Shown here: piece by piece, positions 24,087-34,473 of the stretch
Layout: each line of letters opens with the position of its first letter
Numbering within the stretch: the first letter of the stretch is position 1
Origin: Steinernema hermaphroditum
Taxonomy: Eukaryota; Nematoda; Chromadorea; Rhabditida; Steinernematidae
NCBI GenBank assembly: GCA_030435675.1
Contig: CM059621.1
Coordinates: 11,160,001 to 11,224,000, forward strand
Length of the DNA: 64,000 nucleotides
Reading direction: 5' to 3'
The notes under the pieces: generated by a model
What the model was told of the DNA's origin: nothing
Seen by the model: only the letters and a program-made list of their open reading frames with translations
Databases searched by the model: none
Position numbers and translations under genes: made by a program

Positions 24087-26334
24087 CTGGAGAGGAGGAA
24101 ACGGCTACTGTAGAGGATCGGGAGGACGAAGAAGAAGAGGAGGAGGAGGAAGGCGACGAGGAAGAAGAAGGCGAGGAAGAGGATGAGACGGCACCCGAGC
24201 CTGAGACTCCGAAGGGAAAGGAGGAGAAGAGGAAGAAGAAAGCCGAAGAGGAGAAGGAGGCCGAGGTAGAAGAAGAAGAGGAGGCGCAAGAGGAGAAGGC
24301 GACGCCACAGAAGCCTAAGCGGAGGAAACGCGAGAGGATCCTCACGGAGGTGAAGGCCACGCCCTGCATGAGGAAGAACTGCCCCGATTACAGTAGTATC
24401 CCCAGGAAGAACCTCCTGAAAACGAAAAAGGTGACTCCATTGTGAGAGACTCTATGGATTACTGTGGGTTTAGAAGACGCGCACGAACGTGAAGACGGAG
24501 CCCCGGAAGACGGAACCTTCCTCCACGAAGAAGAAGGCCGAGGTGGAGGAGGAAGTGGCCGAGGTGGTAGCGGTGAAGAGGCCCTTGTAAGTCGAGAGAT
24601 CTGGAATTCCCAGCTCTAGGGCTGCTCTTTCAGACCCTCGGGACGCCTGGCCTACAAACGCGCCTCGACGACGAACCGTGAAGACTACAAGCATCGCGAG
24701 AAGCTCGACGAGGCCGACTTCCACGTAGAGAAGGTTGGTGGCGGTAGAGACTCGCAGAGGCGCTACCGAATGGTTTGAAGTGTGCGGCGTCTGGGTACTG
24801 TAAGGGTACTGTACAATCATAACCTCTGGAAATCGTTGCTCAACTGCTCTCTTTCGTTTGCTCGATTAATAAACGTTTGTCGGTGAAGGCTTGTGGTTCC
24901 TAACTCCCCCGGCCCCCTCGAGGCGTCTGACGGCCTGTCCCCTTCAGCATCACTATGACTCCGCTTTCGCGCTCTACGAGGAGGTCCTGGCGCGATACGC
25001 GGAGAGCCCGCGTGCCCACTACGGCAAGGGCCGGGGTCTCCAGATCCGCAGCGAGTTCGACGCCGACGTCCATCTCCTCGACAAAGCCGTCGTCGAGTTC
25101 CAACGCGTCCTCGACGAAGAGGACGCCCCCGACGCCCTTTTCAGGTAGGACCGTGGGATTACGGTGGCTGTAAGTGGAGAGGGCTTTAGGATGGCGGCGT
25201 CGAGGCTCGTGGAGTGCGCCCGCTTCCGTGGGAACCTTTATAAGGTGCTGCAGACGCAGAGGGCGCTCATCGACCGTTTCCCCGAGGACCTGCAGCTGCA
25301 GAACGACTTCGGGATCACTTTCGTCATGATGGGGCGCCCCGAGGACGCGAAAAACGTCTTCAAGAACGTGAGTCTCCCTCAGAGGCCCCCAGGAGTACCT
25401 CGGGTTCAGATTCTGGAGAGCGACCCCCACGACAACGTGGCTCTCAGCTACCTTGGCTACATCTTCAAGTTCTACGATGGCGACGTCCCACAGGGCGTGA
25501 CCCTGATGAAGAAGGGACTCAAAGCCGACGACCCTCGTCTGGCCGACGCCAAGTGAGTCCCTCCCTGGGAGCTTTATCCGACCCTTCAGGTTCTACTACC
25601 ACCTTGGCGACGGCCTCACGCGCCTCGGGAGGGATTCGGAGGCGCACAGAGTATACGAGACGGGTGCGGAGCTGGGTCTCTTCCCCTCCTCCTTCCAGCG
25701 CTCCCTCTACAACATCGAGGGTCTCACAGCGCGTCCGTGGTGGACTCTGGAGCAGGCGCACTGCTCAAAGCACCTGAAGCACCTCGAGAGGGAGTGGGTG
25801 GTGATGCGCGAGGAGGCCGTCGCCCTCTGGAAGACGCGGAAGAATCTCTTCGTGCCCGAGGACAATCAAATGGTCTCCGGGGACTGGGTCGCCTTCTACC
25901 TCTACGATGACGGTCAATTCGTCGAGGAGAACTGTCCCCTCGCGCCGAAGTCCTGTGACATCCTCAAACAGTTCGTTCGGAACGCCAAGTGCTTCAAATC
26001 TGAGGTGCGTTCTCGGCGATGCTCCCTAAAGCTACCCCTTCAGATCAAATTTTCGGTGCTAACGAGCGGATCGCGCGTCTGGCCTCACTGCGGCCCTAGT
26101 AATTGCCGCCTGCGTGCACATATGGGGCTCCAGGTGACTTCGGAGGCCCGCATCCGGGTGGCCGACCAGACGAGGGGCTGGAGGACAGGACGTTTCGTCG
26201 TCTTCGACGAGTCCTTCGAACATGAGATGTGGTTCGAAGGCGCCGTCTCCACCGGCAGCTTCACCGTCCTCCTGGACGTCGATCTGTGGCACCCCGAAGT
26301 GTCCGAATCGACACGCGTTGATCTCAAGCACTGA
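23528..26334 (+). CDS. ASPH: Aspartyl/asparaginyl beta-hydroxylase with junctin-like acidic arm
   Basis: Nine exons (23528-23666, 23709-24430, 24474-24586, 24634-24733, 24948-25144, 25190-25367, 25410-25552, 25590-26004, 26044-26334) join in frame to 765 residues. Order: short cytosolic N-terminus; one signal-anchor helix (WAVLFVFVFLCSSLYTVF); a luminal acidic/basic arm with Glu runs and KEKE-like blocks, as in junctin/triadin; TPR-like helices; then the 2-oxoglutarate dioxygenase domain. The active site matches the family: VWPHCGPSNCRLRAHMG with the first iron-binding His, and FDESFEHEMW with the second. ASPH enzymes lack the usual acidic ligand. It hydroxylates Asp/Asn in EGF domains inside the ER, so laminin-type and Notch-type proteins could be clients. 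An ATG further upstream is possible. Confidence 0.94.
24734..24947 (+). terminator. ASPH intron with in-frame stop and internal poly(A) signal
   Basis: The 214-bp intron is the longest in the gene. Read through from exon 4 it adds VGGGRDSQRRYRMV and a stop at 24776-24778, and AATAAA lies at 24868-24873, 90 bp later. This would yield a membrane protein with the acidic luminal arm but no TPR or hydroxylase domain, like mammalian junctin/humbug isoforms. Confidence 0.5.
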
Positions 26335-26542
26335 CCGAAGATGCCTTCTTGTTTGTTCCTTCCGTTGTTCCACTGCCCACGCGATAAATTATGACCTTAA
26401 TCAATGAAGAGGACGTTGTCCCAAAGCCTGTCAGCAACAAGAATTCTAAATCTAGAACAACTCAAAATCAACAAAACATACAGTTTATCGAATCTAAAAA
26501 CATGTGTTCACACACAAAGGCACCAAACTAACCCCTTCTATG

Positions 26543-28242
26543 TCAGCAAAGCACTTCATCGAACCCGTCAGGCAATGCAAAACTCTTCACTCGGCTCAAG
26601 TAGAACGGCGGATAACTCTGTGTGTCTCCGATAACGTGGAAATCTCCTTTGGAGAGGCTGCCATCTACCAATACGTGGGAGTACTCGTACTTCGACCACA
26701 GAAGAATCCCGTGCGCTTTGTTCGAATGACTTCTGCGTTCAGAGAACTTCAGCTCGAGGAAGAAATTCTTCTCCACCAACTGAAAGTGAAGTCCATGAGA
26801 GCGATAGTTCGTCATCTCCCTACCTCGTGCGGAGCCACCACTCCCTTCAGTCGCTTCGAGTTGAGCACTTGGTGTTGGCGCGCTTTCTTCCGGTTGACCA
26901 CCTGCGTCAGTTTCATGGAAATCGACGATCCGTTGTTCCAGTACCGTCCAAACAGAATTCCCTCGCATCCCTTAGCATCTCGACGATTCCTGAGATGTCC
27001 CACAAGCGTCGAAGGGTGCTCTGGCGATGTCAGCATTAGAACACTACCTAAACTATAGCACTGTACCAGCAATGAACGAGTTCAGAGCACTCACCATTAG
27101 CAAAGAATCGCAGAATGCGATAATAAGTGACCATGTGCCAAGGTCTGTAGAATTTGTCCTGGAAACTGCTCTCTCCATGACGAAGATACGTTGTTTTTGC
27201 GACGTATACCCCAAAGAACTGCAAGTGCGGCACTTGCAGATACATGTCGCGCCAAGAGAGAAACTCGCAGATGTACTTCGGCGGCAGATCGAAGGTCTTT
27301 CGGCAAACACGATGCCAAATGTCACCGTTTCTGCAGGCAAGAGCACTTAATAACCATGAGTTTCGCTGCTTACCTTGCCAGCAAGTAGAAGTAGACCGAA
27401 GTTGAGGCTACGGCCTCCAGTGAGCGCACATCGAGAGACGATCCGACGACGTAACGGAGGATCAAACGGAGAAGTTCCACCGGAAGTCGAAGGAGCGGAT
27501 TCGCGGCATCTGAAACACGAGAGTCAGATGTGGCCGTAAAAACAGGAAAAGCCTGGTTTGCACAGAACGGAGAAGTGGCTGCAGAAACAGGAGGAGTCGG
27601 TCGTCCCATTCCCAGACAACCGCTCACTGTCTACTTCTACTGCTCGTGTCTTGCACAAGAACGCCGGTAGATGGCTAACATAGGACAATATTACGTACCG
27701 TCAGAGAGGAAGAGCGCCGTCCGCTCGGCCAGTCGATCTCGGAACACCGTTTCCAAGTCAATTTCTTCCGATTCATCGTTTTCAATGGCGTTCTTCGACG
27801 TCGAAGGTCCCTAAAACACGACAGAAATTGACGCCAAATTCAATCCACTTCTCCAACCTGTACATGCGTCCTCTGCGCCTTCGAGGCGTAGTTTCCGTAG
27901 TCCCGTTTGTAAATTCGCTTCTCGATGTCGGGAACGAGCTTCACGGCCTTCGTGTAGCTCCGGACGGCCTCGCTCATGTTGCCGGCCTTCTCGTGGTCGC
28001 AGCCCTCTCGGAAGAGCTTCTCAGCCTTCTCAACCTGCTCCTCCTCCTTCTTCTTCTGCTCCAGCTCGGCTCTCCATCGTTGGCGGAACGTCTCCAAATC
28101 TTCTTCAGCATCGGATTCGTCCAGTGTCAGATTTCCCATCTCGTTCTCCAGCAGCGGTCGGATCGGCTGAAGCAGAAGTCAGAATCGTCGCCAGAATCCG
28201 GAATACCTCCGACGGCGAGTAGTCCATCTCCTTTCCCTTCAT
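26543..28242 (-). CDS. FBXO9: F-box protein 9 (TPR plus F-box)
   Basis: Starts at 28242 (MKGKEMDYSPSEPIRPLLEN) and ends at 26543. The first exons give a TPR-like helical pair (EKAEKLFREGCDHEKAGN, EAVRSYTKAVKLVPD). The middle has the F-box (NPLLRLPVELLRLILRYVV) followed by the typical RNGDIWHRVCRKTF. The C-terminal domain contains ITCHG-type FBXO9 motifs such as the FYRPWHMVTYYRILRFF block and the ending YPPFYLSRVKSFALP. FBXO9 is the substrate receptor of an SCF ubiquitin ligase that targets TTI1 and TEL2 in mammals. Small introns interrupt it and the reading frame is intact. Its 3' end converges with ASPH, about 200 bp apart. Confidence 0.93.
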
Positions 28243-28451
28243 CGCGCCTCCAAATCGCAGAGCTCGTTCTTTTCCGAGGGGGTCAGCTGATCTCGATCGG
28301 CTAGGTCCCGCAGCGATTGATAAACCTCAAATGTGATACGCAATTAATATGAATTTCATGTAGAGCGAGGAGTGGTCGGCCACGTGGAAGTACAGATAGA
28401 AAACACGAAAACACGAAGAACCTCAAAAATGAAGGCCGAAAAAAAAAGTTC

Positions 28452-28533
28452 CGCACTGAGCAGGATTCGAACCTACGCGGGCAGAGCCCAATTGATTTCT
28501 AGTCAATCTCCTTAACCACTCGGACATCAGTGC
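28452..28533 (-). tRNA. tRNA-Ser (anticodon AGA)
   Basis: On the minus strand the 82-nt sequence begins GCACTGATGTCCGAGTGGTT and ends with GGTTCGAATCC, TCAGTGC and a G discriminator. The 7-bp acceptor stem is perfect. The anticodon loop is CTAGAAA, giving AGA. A long variable arm (GGGCTCTGCCCGC region) marks it as class II serine. A T-run is found just downstream on the minus strand (aaaaaaa at 28440-28447 on the plus strand), as expected for pol III termination. Confidence 0.93.
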
Positions 28534-29278
28534 TTCCAGCATAGCTTGGGCCACAACCCTGCACAACTTTGTATGAATAAATTGCACAACAACCCAACAT
28601 GTTGTGCACAGCTAAAAAGAACCCGTTTTCGTGTTTTCGATTCCACGATAGCCCCACAAAACTGGAACTTTTCAAGGTGCTCGAGCATGTGATACGAGTT
28701 TTGAAAAACAGAGAAACGCAAATATACGAATGTCTTTTGTAAGTAACCGAAAAAGGTCCAAATCAGAACCTGATGGTCAAAAACCATCTAGATTAATCTT
28801 CATCTAGCGTTGAGTTGATGCTTGTCTTCTGTAATTCACATATAAGTCTCTTGTGAGTGCTTTGTCTTAGCACTTAATAATAATACCGGTCTTCAAGTTC
28901 TTTCTCGTCATCTGCCACTCCTACCGTAACCCAACGTTCCAAATGGCCCGAATCAGTCGTGACTTGCGCGCGACAGCGTCTGTCCAACCCGTCATAACAT
29001 CCTTTGACACGTCCGCTTCTCCAAACACCCTCTTCCTCAAACCTTTCCTCACTCATCGGCGTCTAATTGGCGCTCCCCACGCAGCCGATCGCTTATCCCA
29101 TTATGCACATATGGCCTGTCCCCTCAGCGCGTCCTCATTTGGCGCGCTGACAAGAGCAGAGTAATCAAAAGTGTCCAAATCGCGCTCTCCAAAAGGTCAA
29201 AGTGTCGATTGTTTGTCCTCACGTGGGCGACCCCCTTCGATCTTTGTTTCATTTCCAGATTGGAGCAGCCGGAAGAAG
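28534..29278. other. Intergenic region upstream of the DUF19-type gene
   Basis: About 745 bp between the tRNA and the DUF19-type gene. No coding signal joins in frame. It has an AT-rich part to about 28900 and a ctaccgtaaccc motif at 28922. Confidence 0.5.
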
Positions 29279-30891
29279 ATGTGTCTGCCCTACTTGATAG
29301 CCTTCTTGGCCATAGGTGATAGAATACCGAATGTTCTGCGCTACTGAGATGTATTCCAGGATCTTCATTCGCCTACAGTCCCCTCGCTCAGCCTCGAAAT
29401 GGCCCGAACCTCGTCCAAGACGACCGCACCTTCATGAGTGGCTACCTCTACGGGCCTGCTCCTCAGAAAAGTGCCCTGCCCGGATCCTTCCCCACCGAGC
29501 AGAACTGCTCCGTCTTCGAGCAAAGTCAGGTGAAGAAGTGCGCGCAGCCTCTCTACGAGATCGGAGTCTTCCGCTCCGACTCCACCTTCGCCTTCACATG
29601 GCAACACTTCATCACCCGCACCAAGGATTACTTCTCCCAAGTCTGCGAGTAGGTTCTTCTTCGAGACGACCTTCTTCACCACAGAGTTCAGCAAGTTCCT
29701 CATCTTCGACATGTGCATCGACCCCTACAAGGCGACCTGTTTCACAAAGGAACCCATGAGGGGACGCTACCAAACGGCCGTCAAGGTGCTGGACTTTCTC
29801 TGCCGAGACGGGTACTCCGAGATGACGAAGAACTTCGAGTGCTTCACCAAGACCCTCACGCGCGTCGAGATGATGCAATGCCAGGCGGAGATGCTTAGCG
29901 ATTCGAGGAAGATCCCCGAAGAGAACGGCCTCTCCGCGCACTCCGAAGCCAAGGACTCTGTCGTTTGTGGGTAAGTTAGAAAGCCCACATCACACGGTCG
30001 GGGTTGATGCTCTTTGGATATGGGCCGATCCATGAGCCGCATTACTCAAACCTCATCTTCAAATCGGAAAGGCCTCCATTAATGGACCTCCATTCCTTCC
30101 ATGTCCGTCATGATCATGAAGTGGCCCATCTGTGAGATATGTCTCTAAGATCAATGACAGCCTGTCTTTTATGTGCCGGAAATCTGTGAAATCAGTATGA
30201 AAAAAAGAATTAAGGAAGAAATTTTAGTTTTTTTTTTGCATCGTAATAGCGTTTTCTAAGCCACTCCTAAACAGTTTCGAGTTTACGAGTTTATTTCTCG
30301 TATCTACGGCTTACGCCTTGCGAGACGTCATATATATGCACTAGAAACACATTGGCACTCCGTAGTCGCCGGTGTTCTTCTGGCTTCGGCACATCAGAGT
30401 AGAACACAGCGATCCCATCAGTGTGCGCGGGGATCAGAGATGCGAAGAGCTGATTCCGGAGGCGGTGGAGCACAGTGCATCTGTCTTCAACTCGTGTGGC
30501 GGCGCGGGTGGAGTCGAGCGGCAGTGACTAGCTTCTTGGCAAGACGGTGGAACTGCGGCTACCTGGTGTTCCAGGCCTTCTGGGAGCCGGGAGAGATCAT
30601 TGCACCAGTTCAAGACAGTTCAAACAGTTTCAACAGACCAATTACAATAGGCTACACATGCTCATATTTATCTTCATCCGTTTCAGGGCGATGAGGAACT
30701 ACATGGAATGCATCAAGTACCCGATCCGCTACGAATGTGGCTACCGCGCGTGGTACATAGTCCGCGAGATGATCATCCGTCCGACAGTCGCCGTGCTCCC
30801 CGAGTGCGAACTCACTTCCGGAGCGTCCACGACCCAGTCGGCGCTCGTCTTCCTACTACCTCTCGTCTATCTGTTATCCTTGATGTACTGA
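29279..30891 (+). CDS. DUF19-type secreted, probably GPI-anchored cysteine-rich protein
   Basis: Exon 1 starts at 29279 and joins an exon beginning near 29361 to give a signal peptide, MCLPYLIAFLAIGSSFAYS. Paired cysteines follow (QNCSVF, KKCAQPLY, SQVC, DMCIDPYKATCF, DFLCRDGY, FECFTKTL, MMQCQAEM, VVC), the spacing typical of the nematode DUF19 family. A later exon (about 30690-30891) adds MECIKYPIRYECGYRAWYIV, PECELTSG and a hydrophobic C-terminal tail (SALVFLLPLVYLLSLMY), which looks like a GPI-attachment signal. An exon at about 30422-30515 (CEELIPEAVEHSASVFNSC) is likely, but its 3' border and the join to the next exon are not resolved. The intron from 29971 is about 450 bp. Function unknown. 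Confidence 0.7.
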
Positions 30892-31089
30892 TGTCCTCAA
30901 CCACAAAGTAGTGATAAAAACGAGTGAGCAGACCTGCAAACCTTTACACCAGGTGGACAAATGCTGGTGGCGTCGCTATGCTTTCGGCGACCAGGAGCAT
31001 CAATCAAGAAGAAAAAAAGCGTATTGTCTGCTTTCGTCCCTCGGCGCTCGTTTGCAGCGGAAAAAGCTTTACAGCGGAGATGTTTGCAT

Positions 31090-31268
31090 CTGTTAAGTGT
31101 GCCCGCTCTGTGTTTTACATGGCCATTACTGTGAAATGTTGCTACAGATTCAGGAAACGCGCCGATGTAAACTGGCGAATAAGAAGGAGGAAGTTGGTCA
31201 AACGGTCAAGATCAACTTCGAGCATCCAACGAGAAACTGGTATTTTGATGATTCTAAACAATCGATCA
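31090..31268 (+). repeat. Left arm of a ~178-bp inverted repeat
   Basis: The sequence from tctgttaagtgtg to aaacaatcgatc is repeated in opposite orientation at 31574-31751 with about ten differences seen by eye. Both arms encode nearly the same peptide in one frame (LHGHYCEMLLQIQETRR, then EEVGQTVKINFEHPTRN). Confidence 0.85.
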
Positions 31269-31573
31269 CACAGTTTACTGAGTTGCTTGTTTGTGCTCGT
31301 TGTGCTTGTGGAACCCATGGATCCGCATCTTTTGCAGCATGACTCACAGTTGAAGTGTGATCGGGAAATTGTTAAATGGACTTTGTGGCTTTGTTTGGCG
31401 ACTTGTCTTAGTGACTTGGCTTTGTCTCTTTCAATTGAAAATTCTTGGAAAGGACTTCAAAATAAATTGAACAAGCAGCCCGAGCACAATTCTGATCGTT
31501 TAACACATTACCCGAGTAACACTTTACATCGCAATTTAGGAGCACTGAGAGAAGAGAGAGCCTTTTCACAGGT

Positions 31574-31751
31574 TGATTGTTTATAATCATCAAAATAGCA
31601 GTTTCTCGTTGGATGCTCGAAGTTGATCTTGACCGTTTGACCAACTTCCTCCTTCTTATTCGCTAGTTTAGATCGGCGCGTTTCCTGAATCTGTAGCAAC
31701 ATTTCACAGTAATGGCCATGTAAAACACAGAATGAACACACTTAACAGAGG
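31574..31751 (-). repeat. Right arm of the ~178-bp inverted repeat
   Basis: Reverse complement of the left arm, separated from it by about 305 bp of unrelated sequence. There are no obvious terminal direct repeats and no transposase. The origin could be a foldback element or an inverted duplication of part of a gene. Confidence 0.85.
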
Positions 31752-34473
31752 GGCTTCTATTCGCGAACAAATTGTGGACGCGACTCTCAACCAAGAAAGC
31801 CGAAAAGCCGCACGTAGTGAAGGCCGCTGCAAGAAACGAAGCGTCGACACCCGATCCGGAAGATGACTCCAGTAGAGTGGAAGAGTGACTCAGAATTGTT
31901 TTGCTTTTTCTCGTTAACAAGAAACTTCTCGTGTTAACAATTTTAGCCGATTTAATTCGATTCGAACATACGAAGATTTTTGAGTATTCTACAACCCCAC
32001 TTATTAGGATCGACCTGAGCTAATCAAGATTTTGAGTGCCGACACACACAAAAGAGATAGTAGCTACTAGTAACACATAAAGTAAGTACTTAAGTGCGAA
32101 AGCTATTTACATCAAATCTACATTTTTACAATAAACTATGCACTAAAATGTAATTATGTTCTCTTATGCACGCGAATAACAAGGTGATCGGAAACACATA
32201 AATCAAAAGGTCAACAATTTAATCAGTAAAAGTCATAAATACACTGGTATGAGAAAAACTCGCCGTCACATCGCACTTTTTTCGTCCACTCGTACAAACG
32301 GTTTCCTCTACATACATCAACGTCTCTCGGCCAGGAATCCAAAAAAGCGATTTCGCATTCCGGAGCGGTTTGCACATTATCACTTCATTTTACGACTCAA
32401 AAAAAAACGGGCTCCTCCCTCCGCTGCCCTGTTCTCCGGGCGCCGTTTTTCGACACCTTGTGAATGGGACGGAAAGTTTGACGCTGTGGACGTCAATGGT
32501 CCACGGTGACTCGGGCGGTTTAGGCTGGTTACACTGGCGGCGACATCGACAAGCGGCAAACTCCCACGTTTCCGACAATTTACGACACACTCGACGCGAA
32601 ACGCTCCGAAGCGGCTTCTGCAAATGACCACTCGAGCGGCCTCTCAGGCGCGCCAAAACACAGATCTGCCGCCGGCGCACAAAAGTTGTTTACACCTGCG
32701 GCTGATTGATCGTCTTCTTCGAGGCGTCTTCTTGTCGGACTCTTGTTTTGCATGAGACAGCCGAAACACACAACAGAAGAAGCAGTTGCCGACTCTGAAT
32801 CAGGCTGCCCGAGTCTTTTGGAAGCGCCTCCGACATCGATCAGAGAAGAGCTTATTTTAGGGCCTCAGTCGGGCGCAGTTGGCAATGTTTTGCAGACGAT
32901 GTGACCTGAGCCCGACAAAAACACTCTCTGATCTGAGGAGAGGTGCGCCGCTGCTGAGGACCGAAGAGGTCGATCAAGAGCAGGATTTGGTGATCGAGAA
33001 CACACAGAAACGAAACCGCCACTTGGCGTTCGGAAGTGGACGAGCAGACTCAAAACAAGTGAACGTCTTGTCTTGCCAGATGTTGTGGAATTCACCGATC
33101 TTCGAACACCTCTTACACTTCCGGGATAAGGGGGTGAACTCGATCTTCCCCTGGATACTCCTTGCACATAACTCCATGGATACACATCGTTGTGCAGATG
33201 TGAACTGCTTGCACATAGGGGCCACGAGGTTTAGCAACACAGCAACAAGATCATTTGATGACCTTTTGATGAACTTGAAGATCTAGGCTGTGACCATCTG
33301 ACCCCAGAAGTACATGTTCTCATATTTTCGATTTAGTTTCCTTATTTTGTTGTTTTTTAAATAAACAGTTCCATGAGTCCCTTGTCAGTCATCAATGACC
33401 ACTTCCCAATCGTATCCGAATATCCATCAAAGGAACAAGTACGATCGCTGTTGCTTCACTGTCTAACGGCCCTGGATCAGTCGGCGGCGTAAAACACAAA
33501 AAAAATCGCCTTCTGACGCAGTTTCTCCTCCGCCGTCGAGGAATTTTAACTCAAAACATTGAAATGCCGAGGGATACGTTTGATCCAAAGCGACTGCAGT
33601 GTGCAGACTTTGATCTTAGCACCTGCTTTACACCGCGATCTGTTTTTCCACCTCCACTCGACACTTTTGGAGCGTAGAAGGCATGTGAACGTCGCATGAA
33701 GGTTTCTTGACCGGGGCCAACTATGGACGGTAAACAGGGAGTGCCTGGAAGGCGCTCGATCCCTCTGCGAGCATCCCTGAGTCCCGGGCATCTATCCCGA
33801 GGCGATCAGTGCTCACATCTGGTTATCCGATCGCTCCGTGAAGTTTAACTCCTCCGCACCCCGATGGATATTATGACTTTGTGAAGTGAACGCCGCCGAA
33901 AGACGCCTGCATCATGGCGGCTCGACTCCTCTAAGGAACGAAATTCGGAACGAACAGTCCTTATACCGTAACCCGGTCAAACAGAGATCACTCCCAGGTG
34001 TGTACAGGGCCGGCCTAGAGGGAAACTCCGAAATTTCGGGAGACTCCGCGGTCGTCATCGCCGAAAATCTCTCGGGGACTTCTTTCCGCTGCCGGTGGAC
34101 GATCTGTTGTAAACCGTAGTCGAGGCCTTGTTTATTACATTTTCGGGAGAGCCGAGGAGGGCAGAGAAGGTGGGGGCCGCCGCCCGTCGGCGGACTATGC
34201 AGTCGCCGCGTTTTTGTCGCCGGAGGGCCCAGGAAGTCGGCCCGGCAACAGCGGTTTACACAACAACGTTTCTCGCGCGTCGCCGGCTGCGGCATTCCGG
34301 GAAACAGCTGCCGGGCGCCGCCCCTCCTCTGCGGCATCCTACAAAACCGGCGCTCGGCGCCCAGATCGTCACTCACCGGGTCTCAGTGTCAGTGGTCTCG
34401 AGCCTCGTCGCTTCGCTCCCGAGAGCAACTCATTTCTCTTCTCCCGATACCGTAGCCCGCCACAGCTGCAGTC

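Larger units (their letters stand above)
30892..34473. other. Long non-coding interval between DUF19-type gene and myosin
   Basis: About 3.6 kb. Contains the inverted repeat at 31.1-31.75 kb, an AT-rich stretch at 31.9-32.4 kb and a more GC-rich stretch close to the myosin start. No spliceable gene is visible. The last few hundred bases, with gataccgtagcccgcc at 34446, should include the muscle promoter. Confidence 0.5.

Noticed and set aside
23779..24369. Antisense poly-Ser/poly-Leu open frames
   Set aside because: Direct complement of the Glu/Lys codon runs of the ASPH arm.
26404..27058. Plus-strand open frames downstream of ASPH
   Set aside because: They are antisense shadows of the FBXO9 exons, which carry clear family motifs.
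30291..30473. Minus-strand open frame within the DUF19-type gene intron
   Set aside because: Sixty codons without signal or splice continuation. It overlaps a likely plus-strand exon.
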